64,000 bases of DNA from Selaginella moellendorffii (GCF_000143415.4 NW_003314305.1:562196-626195); one strand, 5' to 3'. Positions 9,152-22,259 are shown, counted from the first letter of the stretch. Translations and numbers: made by a program. The notes: a model not told the origin generated them from the sequence alone.

Positions 9152-12100
9152 TCATATGCTAATGCTATTTGGCACTCCCTGTCCCGTGATGCCTTTAGAA
9201 GACGTTGGGTAGAGTGCTTTATATGGGACCTTTACAGGGCCATGCCTGTTTTTGAAGGATGGATCTTTGTTCCTGCTCAAGATGGTCTCACCAACTTTGT
9301 CGATATCTTCTGCAAACCTGTCAAACGCCTCGAGTGCCTCTTCGTTGTCGGTCCAGATATCAATATGTCGCTGCCCAATGTATTCCTCGGTGTCAGCATG
9401 GCCTGATAAAACCTCTATGGCGCTCATCACTACAAACGACTCCATCTTGTTTGATATCACTTTGAAATAGTACTCTTCCGGATTTCTTAAAAGCTTTCGG
9501 TGCTCCGTGGATCCTTTTTCTGGAACTGGCAAGTGAGTTGCAGTGGGACGATTTGGGATGAACCCAGCATATGCATATTGACTGAAGTTAACAGCCGCAT
9601 GGTTTGCAGTCGTGATCCATATGAAAGTTGTCAGTGCCACCGTCAGGCCCAGTTTGGAGTCCATCTTGAACCATGTCGGGTCGTCCTTCAGATCGCCATG
9701 CCCAACGTTCACCACCTCACTCCACCAAGCTTGGAGCTCGGCATCGTTCTGAACTGTGACATCGTCTTTGTAGTGTACGTCCACATATTCCTGGGTCCAT
9801 TTCGTCAGCGCAGACCATATCTCGAGACCATCTGCCGCATATGGATAATCCTCAATGACGAGCTTCATGCCGTGTTTTGCAGCAGGATCCGGAACAGCCA
9901 TCCCTCTGTTTTGAAGAGACCAATGTTAGAAGGATGTATAGTCCAAGGCCTTACCTTTTTATAAGGTCTGCAGGGAGGCCTTCCATGGCAAACTTCCACG
10001 ACTTGTAGGCCTGAGACGTCAACTCCATGCAATACATTTTCGGGGTGAAGCCTTGCTCGGCAATTCCTGACGCACTAATAAGTAGTTGCCTACCAAGTGC
10101 ATTGATCTGCAATGTGTACTTCATGTGTGGCTTCAGGAAGGCAAAGATCGGATGAAGGGCACTCAGCTGCCTGTGCGCCGCAATGATAAACGGCTCCATA
10201 CATGCATGGCACTTGAGCCTGTATACCTAAGTTAGTGATACTCAGTTCGGGGCAAACTTTTCTCACTCCATACCAGTGGCCAACAAGCTGGTGAGCTCCT
10301 GAATCGTTTGCTGCTGTGTGTGCTTTTGCGAGCTCCCACAAATAGTCCGTCTCTCCTTCTTCGGGTGGGACGAGGACTCTCCTTGAACTGGGAGTGCTCA
10401 GCTCAATGGCGATGGGCTTGAGCGTTCCATCCCCCCTTAGGAACAGGAATGTCCTGGTTGCATACATGTAGATGTCTGGGATCTTGTTGATCCTTTCAAT
10501 GTAAGGCATGAAGATGTCGTGAAGGTCCACCAAAAACAGCTTTTTGTTTGCGACTGCCTGCAAGCATCCTCTCGAGAGACATGTAAGTAACAAGTGACTT
10601 CACTGATGAGATCGCTTCAGACCTCTTGCACTGTCGTCCCCTCCAAGAAACGAGAGATGTGTTCCTCTGTTACAGTTGATTTCCTTGGGCCATACTCATC
10701 ACCCAGGCCGCTGGTTGGAGGGAATTCCTGAGTACAAGGCGATGCTAAGAATGTGATGGAAACACCATTGTTGTCTACCGTTAGGCATTGTATCAAGATT
10801 GGATGTGTTCCAGCCAGCAGTTGCCTCGCATACTCCCGATCAGATCTCCATGCCAGGCGATCAGCTGACAACGGCGGAGAAGTTTAGAGAAGTGGACATG
10901 TTAGTGGGTGCATTACTTACTTTCTAGAACTGCAGGAATGGGAAACTTGAGCAAGCTCTTATTGGTGTGATCAGTCGACAGATCGTTGAGTATGTCCAAC
11001 GGCGAGTCTATCCCTTCGATTGCTCCCAAGGCCAGCTTCGACAGGTCAAACCCGCGGTCGTACAGGCTCTCCACGTCCTGAAACGAATCAAAGTATTTGT
11101 CCAAGAGCCCTCCAAACGATGTTAGCATGGGAATAAACGTGTGAGAGAAGCTCTTGACGGTCTTCACAAGGACGCTGGCGGTCTTGGACGAGCTGTAATA
11201 CTCATCACTGGGAATGTAGAAAAACGGTATAGGAAATGGGTTCTGACCGCCTGGATACGTTTCCTCTGTTGGTTTCACAATCAAAAGCACAGTATTAGAA
11301 ATGTATCGAACTGTGGGTTACCTCCCAGAAGGCCTTGAATGCGACCCGTACGACACCTTCGCGGGTATGGCATTTCCTTGGATCCCCCCAGCTTTGGTCT
11401 CCCAATGCCTCCCAAGTCATTGTAAATGTCGTAGTCGTAAATCCTTTCCGAGTGTTGCCGGATGCCCGTACCATTGCCCTGGAGCTGCTTGAGGTCGGCT
11501 TCGCGGTAGGGTACTAGAGACGGCGGTGTGTCCTGTGGCAGGTACAGCTGCGAGAAACAAGAAATTGTTGTATACGTTAGTTTGCAAGCTTTCAGACAGA
11601 TTCTATCCCTTACGTGGTTGCTGAAGAAGATGCGATTTGGCTTTGGGACCAAATCGAAGCCACTGCTCCTGTACACCCACGAGTTGCAGGGGAACTGAAC
11701 TTTGCTTCCCCTGGGCATTCTGACGGACAGGGAGACGAAATAGATCTCAAAGCTGTGGTTGTTTTGAACCACGACTGCCCCAGGGGTACCAAAATCAGCG
11801 TCCACTTCGAAGTTTATGGTATACTTTACTTCATCCTTTGCAAGCAAGCTTGACGAGAGGGTCCAGTTCTCGATGCGTGCGGGCTTGCTGAGTTTAGGCT
11901 CTGCAAGGGAAACAACGAAAGATTAATGATCATTTCCTCTCGGGCTTTTTAGTACTAGCTTCCATCACTTGAAGTTGAAGTGATGCTGATAAGCTGAAGG
12001 ATGACCTTGAGGCCAATTGCCTCACTCACAGCATCCGTGACTACTCCCAAAGGATTCACAATATCAAAACTATTTTGCTTCTTTACCAAGAGAGATCCTT

Positions 12101-12206
12101 TCAAGATGACTGCATGGTCTGTCAGATTCACTTTCTGTTGGATAGCAGGAAAATTTGAGGGGAACATAGATGTTGTGGCTAAAACAAGTGTCGATGCAAA
12201 ATCCAT
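9152..12206 (-). CDS. Lipoxygenase, copy 1 (9 exons, 862 aa)
   Basis: A plant lipoxygenase, a non-heme iron dioxygenase that makes fatty-acid hydroperoxides for oxylipin synthesis. Exons, in coding order: 12206-11969, 11900-11614, 11547-11322, 11265-10921, 10864-10779, 10727-10623, 10557-10274, 10218-9955, 9905-9152. All introns are GT-AG and the phases join into one frame. A PLAT/LH2 domain spans roughly residues 30-180 and the catalytic domain the rest. All five iron ligands are present: His518 and His523 (HQLVGH), His714 and Asn718 (HAAVN), and the C-terminal Ile862 (ending NSISI). Length is normal for the family. The start is the first ATG giving a PLAT domain; no clear plastid transit peptide is seen. 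The 51-bp fifth intron has no stop in frame and could be read through. 9- or 13-specificity cannot be decided. Confidence 0.92.
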
Positions 12207-12344
12207 GTGAGAATAAAAGAAATAATTACACAGGTTGAAAGAGTTGAGTTTCAAATCAAAACCTCTATATGTTTTTATACTAAGGATTGCATATAAAAAA
12301 AGTGTGCCTAGAAAAGGAATTGTGCACATGGAGGTCCCTCCCAA

Positions 12345-13914
12345 GTACTGTTATTTAGGCTTTATATATAATGGCTTGACGACTATTCACCAAAGATGTA
12401 CGTGCATTGAAACATACCAACATTGTTATCACCCTAGTACTGGTGGCCAGATACATGCAATCCTTGATATAAAAAACTTTATTTGAGTTTTAATTTAAAA
12501 CTCAAGCTCTTGCAATTTGTGCAATTAGTTTTTTCTCACCTTGGATTTTCTATTGGCCCACAAAATCTATGTTCACCTCAGATTTCCTTGCTATCCAGCA
12601 AATAGAAGATGTTTATTTTTTAAAGTTGTTTTACCCTTTTCCAATTATTCAGTTAGATTGTCAACAGCGGACTACATGAGTGGATGTTGTAATTCAATAT
12701 AACAAGACATATACACCAACTTCTTTTGAGCCTGAGCCACACACACACATTGTCTCCAAGATAAACCATTAATTGTGACATTGAAGGATGACCTTGAGGC
12801 CAATTGCGTCACTCACAGCATCTGTGACAACATCAAGAATATTTTGCTTCTTTACAAAGAGAGATAATGTTAATGTGATTGCATGGCTTGTCAAATTGAC
12901 TTTTGGCTGGATAGCAGGGAAATCTAAGGGGTAGGCTGAAACAAGTGTTAATGGAAAATCCATGTGAGAATAAAAGAACTAATTGTTTATATTTTTCTAT
13001 ACTAAGGATTGCATATAAAAAACATATGCCTAGAAAAGGAATTATGCACATCATGTCAAATCAAAACTTCTAAATTTTTTTATACCAAGGATTGCATATA
13101 AAAAAGCATATCTAGCCATCAGTACCTAGCCACCAGTATTAGGGTGATAACAATGTTATGTCTCAATTCACGTACATCTTTGGTGAATAATCATCAAGCC
13201 ATTGTATATAAGTTCCAAATAACAGTATTTGGGCCTTTAGTTTTGGCATTTTAAATATCAAAACTCAAGTTGTGCAATTAATTTTATTCTTCCATGGATT
13301 TTCCATCAGCACTTGTTTCAGCCACAGAATCTATATTTCCCTTAAATTTCCCTCAAATAGAAGATGTTTTATTTTTAAAAACTTTTTTACCCTTTTCCTA
13401 TTATTCAGTTAGGTTATCAACAGTGGACTATATGAGTGCATGTTCTAATTCAATATAACAAGACATACACACCAACTTCTTTTGAGCTTGAGCCACACAC
13501 ATTGCTCAACCTTATTGTCTCCAAGATAAACCACTAATTATGACATTGTGTCCACAACTGATGAGCTGAAGGATGATCTTGAGGCTAATCGCCTCACTCA
13601 CAGCATTTGTGACTACTCCTAAAGGATTCACAACATAAAAAATATTTACTTCTTTACAAAGAGAGATCTTTTCAAGGTGATTGCATGGCTTGTCAAATGG
13701 ATTTAATGTAGTGAAGCTGTCTACAAAATATAGAATAATGTCTTGAGAAAATAGCTGCTTGACTAAAACGTTATTGTTTTAAAACACCATTCCAAACTCA
13801 AGACTAGAAAGGCCAAGAGTGATAAAAATATTCCATTACATCTCTCATATACTAATGTAAAACTATTTTCCAAGATGTATTATTTTCTTATACTTTTTAA
13901 TTGGGTACAACAAG

Positions 13915-13964
<50 letters not shown>

Positions 13965-14340
13965 TAGTAGTCCCTCCCAAGAATTGTTATTTGGAACTTA
14001 TATATAATGCCTTGACAACTATTCACCAGCAATGTACCTACAATGAGACATATACAGGTTGTTATCACCTTAGTACTAGGGTGATAACATACATATTAAT
14101 GCTATTCAGAGAAGTGGGTGATGATTCGGTGCCATATCAATTTGTAAGAGGCTTTTCTTCTGTCCAGTTAGGAGTGTTAACACTTTTTCATATCGCACGT
14201 TTTTAACATGTGTATGAGACATACAATTCAACTTCTCTCGAGCTTGAGCCATACACATTGTTATCATCCTCGTTGTCTCCAAGATAAACCACTAAGTTTG
14301 TTGCTGTGAGTGAAGACACAATATAAATTCCTCTACTCTA
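12345..14340. repeat. Spacer with scattered lipoxygenase exon-1 fragments, both orientations
   Basis: No intact gene lies between the lipoxygenase and the protease. Pieces of lipoxygenase exon 1 recur: a minus-strand piece at about 12784-12963 that still begins MDFPLTLVSA, a plus-strand piece at about 13298-13370 beginning [11 protein letters not shown], a weaker plus piece near 12545-12600, and a minus-strand piece at about 13560-13700. The 12.9 kb and 13.3 kb pieces form an imperfect inverted repeat. Confidence 0.75.
13919..13958. repeat. (GA)n microsatellite
   Basis: About 20 GA units lie roughly 400 bp upstream of the protease pseudogene. The same tract, at 32712-32752, precedes the copy-2 gene. 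Confidence 0.95.
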
Positions 14341-14359
14341 AAACGGTGCACATTGCAAA

Positions 14360-15760
14360 ATGGCTCCCTACCCCTACTTTCTTTTGCTGGTTTTCGTTTT
14401 GCAAGTGACTCAACAGTTCCAATTCTCAGCCCTGGAGCTAGCTTGTGAGGCCCCTCTTTGATAGATGGCGTCTCTATCACAACAAGGGGTATTCATCCCA
14501 GGAGGAGGAGGCTAGAAGATATGAAATCTTCAAGCAAAACCTCCAAATGGTATTAGATCACAATGCCAACAGTCTTGTGTCCTCATACACCCTGGGCCTG
14601 AATCAATTTTCAGACATCAGTAGTGACGAGTTTGAAACGAAAATGTCCCTCGGTGTCAATGACATTAGGTTCCCTGTAGCCACATCCTTTCTAGACGATT
14701 TTGCTGATGGTGACTCTAAAAGTCTCAAATCTTTTGACTGAAGGGAGAGGGGTGCGATCACTCCTATTAAAAACGTTAGATCCTGTCTGGGTATGTTGAT
14801 GAATTTCTTTTTTAAATAATAGTTTTCCTTGCAGGAGGTACTTGGGCTTTTGCAACAGGAGACTCACTCTCAAGTCTCAATAAGATACTCTTTGGAGGTC
14901 TAGCTAATTTTTCAGCGCAGGAGTTTCTAGATTGCACTAAGAAAGCCAAGGGATGCAGAAGTGGCTTTCCCAGTGACGCTTTCGAATACGCACGGACTCA
15001 TAGCATTGCAGCAGCAGCTGATTATCCCTTTGTTGGGGAAGCTGGAGCTTGCAAGCACAAGGTATGAATTTATTACAATGCCGCTATTAAAAGCTTTGCG
15101 AATTTGCAGGAAAAACAAGGCAAAGTTTCTCTAAAAGAATTTGAGAGCATTGAAGGAACAGACAAAGCAATCGAAAAAAACATGTTGAAGGCAGTACACA
15201 ATCAGCCACTGACTGCTGTTATCGATGGCTCAAAGGCCGAGTTCAAGAGCTATGCTGGAGTAAGTTTGTTCTAATCCAAGTCTATGATCACATTGACTAA
15301 TGACGTGCCTAATCCGTCCTAGGGGATTTACAAAGGACCCTGTGCCGAATCTGGAAGTTTATCAGTGCTGGTTGTGGGCTATGGTTCCGAAAATGGAGAC
15401 AAATATTGGATCATAAAAAATTCGTGGGGAACTGAGTGGGGGGAGAATGGATACATGAAACTAGAATGCAATTCGAATATCTTTGGTGGACGGTGTGGGA
15501 TTTACATAAACGTGTTTTATCCCACAGAGCTAGGGCCGCCTCCGTCACATTTTCCTCCACCACCACCACCACCTTCACCATCTCCACCGCCACCTTCACC
15601 GTCTCCACCACCGCCTCTGCCAAGGCAACGCTGCTATACGCAACTATGCAAGGCAGGAGAAGAATGTTGCTGTTACTGGGCTCCATGTAAGTTCTTCCAC
15701 ATTTGTTGCCCAAAAGGCAAGTGTGGAATTACCATCTTTTACCCATGCAAACTTATATGA
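14360..15760 (+). pseudogene. Papain-like protease homologue with granulin tail, copy 1 (broken)
   Basis: It is nearly identical to the open copy at 33130-34541. Two lesions break it. About 11 bp are missing near 14430 (copy 2 codes ELPSEQLVR there), shifting the frame. The Trp codon of FDWRERG near 14740 is TGA. The splice sites and the rest of the domains remain: ERFNIN-type prodomain, mature domain, proline-rich linker and half granulin. It shows the same loss of catalytic Cys and His as copy 2, so that loss predates the duplication. Confidence 0.88.
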
Positions 15761-16205
15761 AAAGGGGCTTTGAGCAATAAACACAGCTGCTAGCCATGAA
15801 ACATTGGCTTCCAGAGCTTCCCAAGCTGGTCCTAGACAAGTTCTCCAAACAGTGTGTGGAGTATTACTTGCAATTGAGGAATGGCCACACATTGTAGTGG
15901 CTCACCAGCATAGTGGTTTCGTGCACAAAGCCTAGCACTGTCAAAATGGACGGCTCTTTTGTTGAAGTATACACTCTCTATAACATGATCTTAGGTGGCA
16001 GTAGTGCCATTTCACTGATCCAAGTGTAGGCTAGAGGTGTGTCTCTTGACCATGTATATATATCTATAATATTATATATGACTATCCTTCGAGTCATCCT
16101 TGTCCATCGTAGCTTCTGCATTTCTCTTCACCTTTCAACCGTGTGCAAAATTAACAAAATCAGTACTTGAACTCGCTTTTGCTAGCATGCCAATTGGTTT
16201 GTTCT
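15761..16205. other. Intergenic, 3' flank of protease pseudogene
   Basis: Colinear with 34542-34985. I see no gene; an AATAAA-like signal (GAGCAATAAACAC) lies near 15775 and probably served the protease transcript. Confidence 0.5.
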
Positions 16206-17620
16206 TTAACCAGAATTTGCTAAAGAGGTAAGATTTATCAAGCTGCAGCTCGTGTTTCCAAGGAGGATGGCATTGCAAATATGAAGAAGGCTCGTTTTGC
16301 TCCAATATTTTTGCAGCAAAGGTGAGTAGATTGTGTGTTTCCTTTGAGCTTTTTGGTTGTCATTCTGATTGATCTCTAGAAGTATAACTTCAACAAAAAG
16401 CTTAAAAGATGAACTACTTTTCTGCGAAGTATTCAAAGGACTCGTCTGGTACGTATCCAGATGGGGAATACATCCATGGTCTGTTGTACTTGCCTCGCGA
16501 GGAGTTTATGCTGCCGAACGTGAGAATGTGTGGCTCCGGTTTATGCGACTCTTCTTCCAGAGCTTGATCCGAATCGTTGCTGGAGACAGTGCTCTAGCCT
16601 GGACCGAGAAGGACGTTCGCAACATTATCAATGCCAGGATCAAAGCTGCATTTTTTGGCATGTATCCAGCTTCGTCTGTCGATCTTGTGATATCTTGTTG
16701 CGATCTAAGAAGTAAGCAGCGAAAGATTGATGTCCTTCCCAGCAAACACAACCACAGTTGTTTTGTTGCAAGAAACCATTCGTTCGAGTGCTTGAGGAAG
16801 TGGCGACTGCTATTGCTGGTGACAAGATTGGGGACAACAAATCCCTGGATCCGGATGCTTTGCGTGCTGCCATGGAAGAGATTATTGACACATCACTGGA
16901 CGCTGCAGTGTAAGTCTCAACAATTCTATTGAATTCATGAGTGCGTTTCCTTGTGTATCCAAGCAGTTCTTACAGAGCTGGAGGAATCATGGTGCATGGA
17001 GCGTTAACGCTGGACCTTTACAAAATCATAAAACCAAATACTACTCCAAGGGTTGCTATATCACCTCATGAAGTTTATGAAATGATAATGCATTATCAAA
17101 GTGGAACGCCAAGGTTAGCTGGAGGCGATGATGATCATCTTGAGAGCTTACTAGCTGACGCTGAAGTAAATCTTATTCTTTCCACATTTTTGGAACCTTG
17201 TGGCTCTGATTAATTATCTTTCATCTTTTTTGTTTTGTCTTAAATGTGTCGGCAGGACTATTGATGACTCTGATGAAACTCAAACCGAGCATGGCTTCCG
17301 ACGACTTCAAGGATTAAGGACTCTGGTTACGGTTTTGAGAGTGGAATGTACATCGGTAAGTCTTGAAGTTTGGAATGTTTAACTCTTTAACCAGAATACT
17401 GCTACCAGAGATGAGATATATCAAGCTGGAGCTTGTGTTTCCAAGAAGGATGGCATTGCAAATATGAGAAATGGTTGTTTTGCTCCGATCATTCTCCAAG
17501 CTTGGTATATGGTCAAAGTGGAGAAACAATCGAGTTGATAAAGTGTGAACTCTCACATCCGGCAGCATTCCCATGGACGTACTCCCCGTCTGGATACGAT
17601 TACAACGTGAATAGAAAATG
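16206..17620 (+). pseudogene. Rearranged fragments of the unrecognised 353-aa gene family, copy 1
   Basis: Compared with the open gene at 59635-60912, the order is scrambled. A decayed exon 4 (16213-16320) and exon 5 (about 16380-16700) come first. A 12-bp loss near 16379 removes the exon-5 splice acceptor that copy 2 still has. Then follow exon 1 (about 16710-16911), exon 2 (about 16967-17166), exon 3 (about 17256-17355) and a truncated exon 4 (about 17390-17510), ending in a short inverted scrap of exon 5 near 17560-17600. Frames are broken, so no full product is possible. Confidence 0.82.
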
Positions 17621-17804
17621 ATCGCTCGATATCATGGAATATGATTTTTCAAATAATACGGAAAGGACAGTGGCTTATTCTATAGAACATTTTGGTAATT
17701 AAATTCACGTTTAGCGATTAGGTTAAGGCCAAAGCATGTCGCGAGAGGAATCCCAACCGTCCGTTGTCGACGTCCTTATATGAATAGCTGGGTTTGTTCT
17801 TGCG

Positions 17805-19107
17805 ATGGCCGCAGCTCATCTGGATGTCGATCTCACGCCACAATCTCCCAATGCGAGATTCTGCGCCAACGATGGCGGGAATTACGAGTTTTGGCTCAGC
17901 GCCCACTCCAAGATGTTGAAGGAAGCTCGGGTTGGGGTCGCCGAAATCGCCGATTCTAATCAGATCTTTTATGTGCTCGAAGGTAAGCGATTGATTTTCT
18001 AGGATGTGAATTTTTTTCTCATGCATGCTAAATTCCGGTCTTCGTCCAGGAATGGTAAAGTAGGACTGACTTTTGCGGAGAGTCCCGGCGGATGCGTCTG
18101 TTCCTCACGGCACTGTCAACTGGTGGTTTAACTCTGGCACTTCGAAGTTTAGTGTTTTGTGTCTCGGAGACACGAGCAAAAGCCTCAAAGCTGGAGAATT
18201 CACTGTAAGTTCTTCTTGGATTTTCTTTTTTTTTTTTTTTTTTGGTCTTGTTGTGACACACTGATAAATCAATCCGCTTGTAGGATTTCTTCCTGGTCGG
18301 TCCTGGTAGCGATGGACTTCTCAAAGGTGTTACTCCGGACTTCATCGCCCAAGCATGGGATGTCCCAGAAGAAACGGTGAATACTTTGCTCCATAGCCAG
18401 AAGGAGGAGAGGATTGTTTTGCTCAAGGAAGGCATTTCTATGCCGGAGACAACCGATTTGAGCAACTCTCCCTATGGAGAGTTTGCTTACAACTGCGAGG
18501 AGGCAAAGCTCGACGTGGATATAAAAAACGGAGGCAGAGTTTCCGTTGTTTCCAGCGATAGCTTGCCGATCTTCAAGCACGTCGGTCTTGGCGCTGATCT
18601 CGTCAAGCTTGATCCGGTAAGTTTTAGCTGATCACTTGGATCTTATAATCACATTCGTGAATTTCTTACAGCATGCGATGTGCTCGCCAGGATTTTCCTC
18701 CGACTCCGCGTACCAAGTCACTTACATTGTCCGTGAAAGCTTTCGAGTCCAAGTCGTGAACTAAAATGGCGAGAGAGTGATCGATCATATGCTGGAGCCC
18801 GGCTGCCTGTTTATCGTCCCACGATTCCACGTCGTCTCAAAGCGAGCAGGAGAAAATGGAATGGAATGGTTCTCGATCATCACCACCGAGAAGTAAGTTT
18901 TCTCTTTTTTTTCCTTCAGAGGTTCTGATCGACCCAATTTTTTGCTGGAAAAACAGGCCAGTGTTCCCTCATCTCGCTGGAAGAACTGGCGTGATCAAGA
19001 GCTTGTCGCCCAAAACGATTTGCGCGGCTTTTAACGTGGAAGATGGAGTTGAGAAGGAGCTGCGTTCTCGCAGGACAAACGACGCCATCTTCTTCCCACC
19101 CAAATAA
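17805..19107 (+). pseudogene. 11S-globulin-like double-cupin gene, copy 1 (broken)
   Basis: It is related to the plant cytosolic 11S-like cupin family of unknown biochemical role, about 350 aa with two beta-barrels. Readable blocks are MAAAHLDVDLTPQSPNARF, DSNQIFYVLEG, VPHGTVNWWFNSGTS, KLDVDIKNGGRV and AGRTGVIKSLSPKTI. Lesions specific to this copy are a deletion in exon 1 after LKEARVG and a TAA in the VQVVN segment near 18763. A frame error in exon 2 between the splice acceptor and VPHGT is shared with copy 2. It keeps the DFFLVGPGSDGLLKG start of exon 3 that copy 2 has lost. Confidence 0.85.
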
Positions 19108-19233
19108 GATGAGCCCACCTAGTCAATGCAAGTCAATACAGAGTCAACTCTGGCAATGCGCAATAAAATTATTCAAAGCTCATTGATTCCAAATAAATTC
19201 TAGGGTTTATCATCGCATCGCATCGCGCGCGCG

Positions 19234-19251
19234 AGGGCGCTGCTTCGCCCT
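19234..19251. repeat. Short perfect hairpin upstream of PPR gene
   Basis: AGGGCG, a 6-nt loop and CGCCCT lie in a GC-rich stretch that follows a CTAGGGTTT-like plant 5' UTR motif. It is likely 5' UTR, followed by a plausible donor (GATCCG|GTAAGC). The copy-2 counterpart is near 38000. Confidence 0.5.
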
Positions 19252-19479
19252 GGCCGATCCGGTAAGCTGCCAGAATGAGATTCTCGGCAATGTAGAACGG
19301 AGTTCAGGACCTGATTTCTAGCATCGAGGATTGCCAAACTCTAGAACAATCTGGATGGAAAGAACGGGAGCAAACACTCTCTTCACGATGTCTCGAATCA
19401 ATGAAAGAAAAATTTCGAAGGCTTTGATGCTGGAAGGTAGAGCCAAACATTTTTTATCCTTGTGACAAAACCATTCGCT

Positions 19480-21854
19480 ATGCTGTCCAGGACTTCGCTG
19501 GATCCTAAAGTTCTCACAGCCGATACGAAAACTTATGCTAGTACCGGCAACGCTCATCAGCTCGAGAGAAGCGCTTGCCTCGCGGCGCTAAAGTCGTGCT
19601 CCAGAGCTAGAGACGTCGAAAGTGGCCGGCAAATCCACGCGAACGCGAGAGAAAGTGGTGTGGATTCGGACTCTCACGTAGCCAGTAGCTTGGTGGCGAT
19701 GTACATGAAGTGTGGGAGCGTGGTGGAAGCACAGCAGGCCTTCGACAGAATTCCTCGCCCCGACGCAGTGTGCTGGAACGCTTTGATCTCGGGCTATGCG
19801 GAGAATGGCGAGGCCGAGGTGGCCTTGCAGCTCTTTCGATCGATGCAACAGTGCTGCGGAGCAAACCCTCGAACTTTTGCCGCTGCGCTCGCTGCGTGCT
19901 CCACTCTCGCAGCTGCCGAAGAAGGCCGGAAAGTTGATGGGAGGATGGTGAAAGTTTTTTCGCTGCAACGAGGCATGGAAGTTCATCGTCAGGCCGAGGC
20001 TGCGATGGGAATAGATGCTATCCATCGCAACGTCTACGTGGGGAATGCTCTCATCGACATGTACGTGAAGTGCCGGAGCATGGTGCGTGCTCAAGAGGTT
20101 TTCGACAGGATGAAAACTCGGGATGTGGTCTCGTGGAACGTATTGATGCTCGGCTACGCACAGAGTGGTGAGAACGAGGAGCTAGCTCTCGAGATGTTTA
20201 CGAAGATGGTGTCGTCCCGAGGCTGTCAGCTCGATAGCTGGAGTGTTGTCGCTGCTCTCAAGGCCTGTAGCAATCTCGCAGCCAAGGAAGAAGCTCGGAA
20301 TGCACAGGAGAAGCTCAGGTTTCTAGTCACGGGTGTGGCGATCCACGACACAGCCGAGAGACTGGGATGTGACTCAAACATATTCGTGGCCAACGCTCTT
20401 CTCAACATGTACGCAAACTGTGGAAGCATGGTGGATGCGAGGAGAGTTTTCGATAAGATGCAGCGCTGGGATGTGGTTTCCTGGAACACGATCATCCTGG
20501 GCTATGCTGAGAACGATGAGGGAAAGATGGCCCTTCAACTCTTTGGAGATTTGCTACACTCTCGGTGCTGCGTACAGGACAGGCTGACTTTGGTGGCTGC
20601 GCTTAAGGCTTGTTGTACCCTCTCGACTCAAGAACAGGGAAGGCAAGTCGATGGGATCGTGAGGCAAGATCGTGAAGCTGAGTTCGCTGGAAGCAGGAAT
20701 GGCGGTACACTCGCTGGTATCAGAGCGAGGCTTTGATCTGGAAGACTTGTACGTGGCAAACTGCTTGGTCGACATGTATGGGAAGTGTGGGAGCATGGCC
20801 GATTCTCGCAGAGTTTTCGACCGTGTGAAGCATCGCGACGTTGTTATCTGGAACGCAGTGATCTCGGGATACGCACAGAACGACGAAAGTGAGGCTGCTC
20901 TAGAGCTGTTTGAGGCTCTCTTGTGCGAAGGTGTTTCTCCAACCAGCTTGACAGTCGTCGCGGCTTTCAAGGCTTGTGGCAGTCTCGCAGCTAAGAACAA
21001 GGAAAGCGATCGAATGAGAGCATTGGAAATCACCATGGCTGTTCATCGTGAAGCTGTGACGAAGCTGGAAGCCTCCGAGTGGGACGCTTACATGACGAGC
21101 AGCTTGATCGATGCGTACGCCAAGTGTGGGAGTCTGGCGGATTCCAGCAAAGTTTTCTCGAGCGATACCGGCCAGCTTCGCAACGTGGTCTCGTGGAACG
21201 TCTTGATCCTGGGCTTCGCGGAGAACGCCGATGCTAGACGGGCTTTGAGGCTGTTCCACAGGATGAGACGCGAAGGCTGCCGACGAAACGCATCAACGTA
21301 CGTCGCGGTACTGAAAGCTTGCAGCAACAGTATTCCTTCGAGTCTAGGCTTTGGGAGCGAAGTCAAGGCTCTGATCTACCGTGGAGGCTTTGAGGAAGAT
21401 GGAGATTTGGCTGGATCCCTGGTTGACTTTCACGGCAAAGCGGGAGACATGGTTTCCGCTCGCCAGGTATTTGACTCGCTACCGGGAGATGGTGACGAGG
21501 CCTTGAGTGCGCTGATCACCGGATACGGCAGGCAAGGGGACGCAAGCCAAGCGCTGATGCTGTTTCACGAGATGGTAAACTCTGGCATCAAACCGAATGG
21601 TATCACAGCTCTCGCAGTTCTAACCAGCTGCAGGGAAGAAGTTCTTCCACGAAATGCCATCCAGATACGGCATCGTCCCCGAAGTGGAACACTTCCACTG
21701 CGTTGTCGATCTTCTCAGCAGAGCTAACCAGCGGGTTCAAGGTATGACAAAGCGCTGGAACTTTGAAGCTAACGAAGTAACTTGGACTACCATTACAGGG
21801 GAATCCAGGAGTGGAGACGCTACGCTTGTCGCGAAGCAAGAATGGCCGTCGTGA
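19480..21854 (+). pseudogene. PLS-type pentatricopeptide repeat protein, copy 1 (frameshifted)
   Basis: A PPR protein of the RNA-binding organellar type. Repeats of the form NALIDMYVKCGSM...VFDRM..RDVVSWN appear throughout. The ATG at 19480 is preferred; reading can extend upstream only to a GTG. The frame breaks near 20660, where copy 2 reads DGKIVKLRSLEAG and copy 1 has extra bases, and the repeats resume in another frame to about 21727. The C-terminal segment (EVEHFHCVVDLLSRA) is in a third frame, a defect shared with copy 2. No DYW domain is present. Confidence 0.87.
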
Positions 21855-22255
21855 TGCGTGAAAGCTCTCCCGTTTCGTTTCATGTCTCCCATTCTTCAGA
21901 GTCTTCAAGCATTATGTCGGACAAATTCTGCTGAAAATGCGAGGTTTTTTTTTTTTGTCAGCATCTTCTAAACAACAAAAATGTGAAAAACTTGCTAGCG
22001 TAGCCCTAGCATAGAATCAAATATATGTTTAGCTTCTTCTAAAGGTATATGTATTAATCATATACGGCAACGGATTTGGCGAAAGCCATGTCCAAGTATA
22101 TGAGCACCTCACATTTGCTTGAGGCAAACCCATTGCAAAGTAGAGACCCGAAAAAGTGCTGCAGAGTTCCAGATTCTCTTTTGCTTTTTTTAATGTTACA
22201 GCTTGATGCCCTAAATAACCATTTGACATATTTTCAATAACACAACAAAGTTTTA
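21855..22255. other. Intergenic 3' of PPR pseudogene
   Basis: Colinear with 40625-41045. It contains a T-run (10-11 nt near 21946) that is 26 nt long in copy 2. No gene is seen. Confidence 0.5.
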
Positions 22256-22259
22256 TTTG

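Noticed and set aside
9152-9901. Lipoxygenase C-terminal open stretch as a separate gene starting at [11 protein letters not shown]
   Set aside because: The Met is internal: the preceding exon ends DLIKR with a good donor and joins in frame as R-GMA.
10617-10871. Single exon spanning 10623-10864 in lipoxygenase
   Set aside because: The family lacks the 17 extra residues, and a GT-AG intron of 51 bp (10728-10778) removes them precisely; read-through was noted instead.
15411-15713. Open stretches antisense to the protease proline-rich linker (also at 34192-34494)
   Set aside because: Shadows of the repetitive CCACC-rich linker; present in both copies only because the sense strand is duplicated.
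19462-19479. Upstream extension of the PPR reading frame to 19462
   Set aside because: The codon there is GTG (also at 38220 in copy 2), unlikely as a start in a plant; the ATG at 19480 is used.
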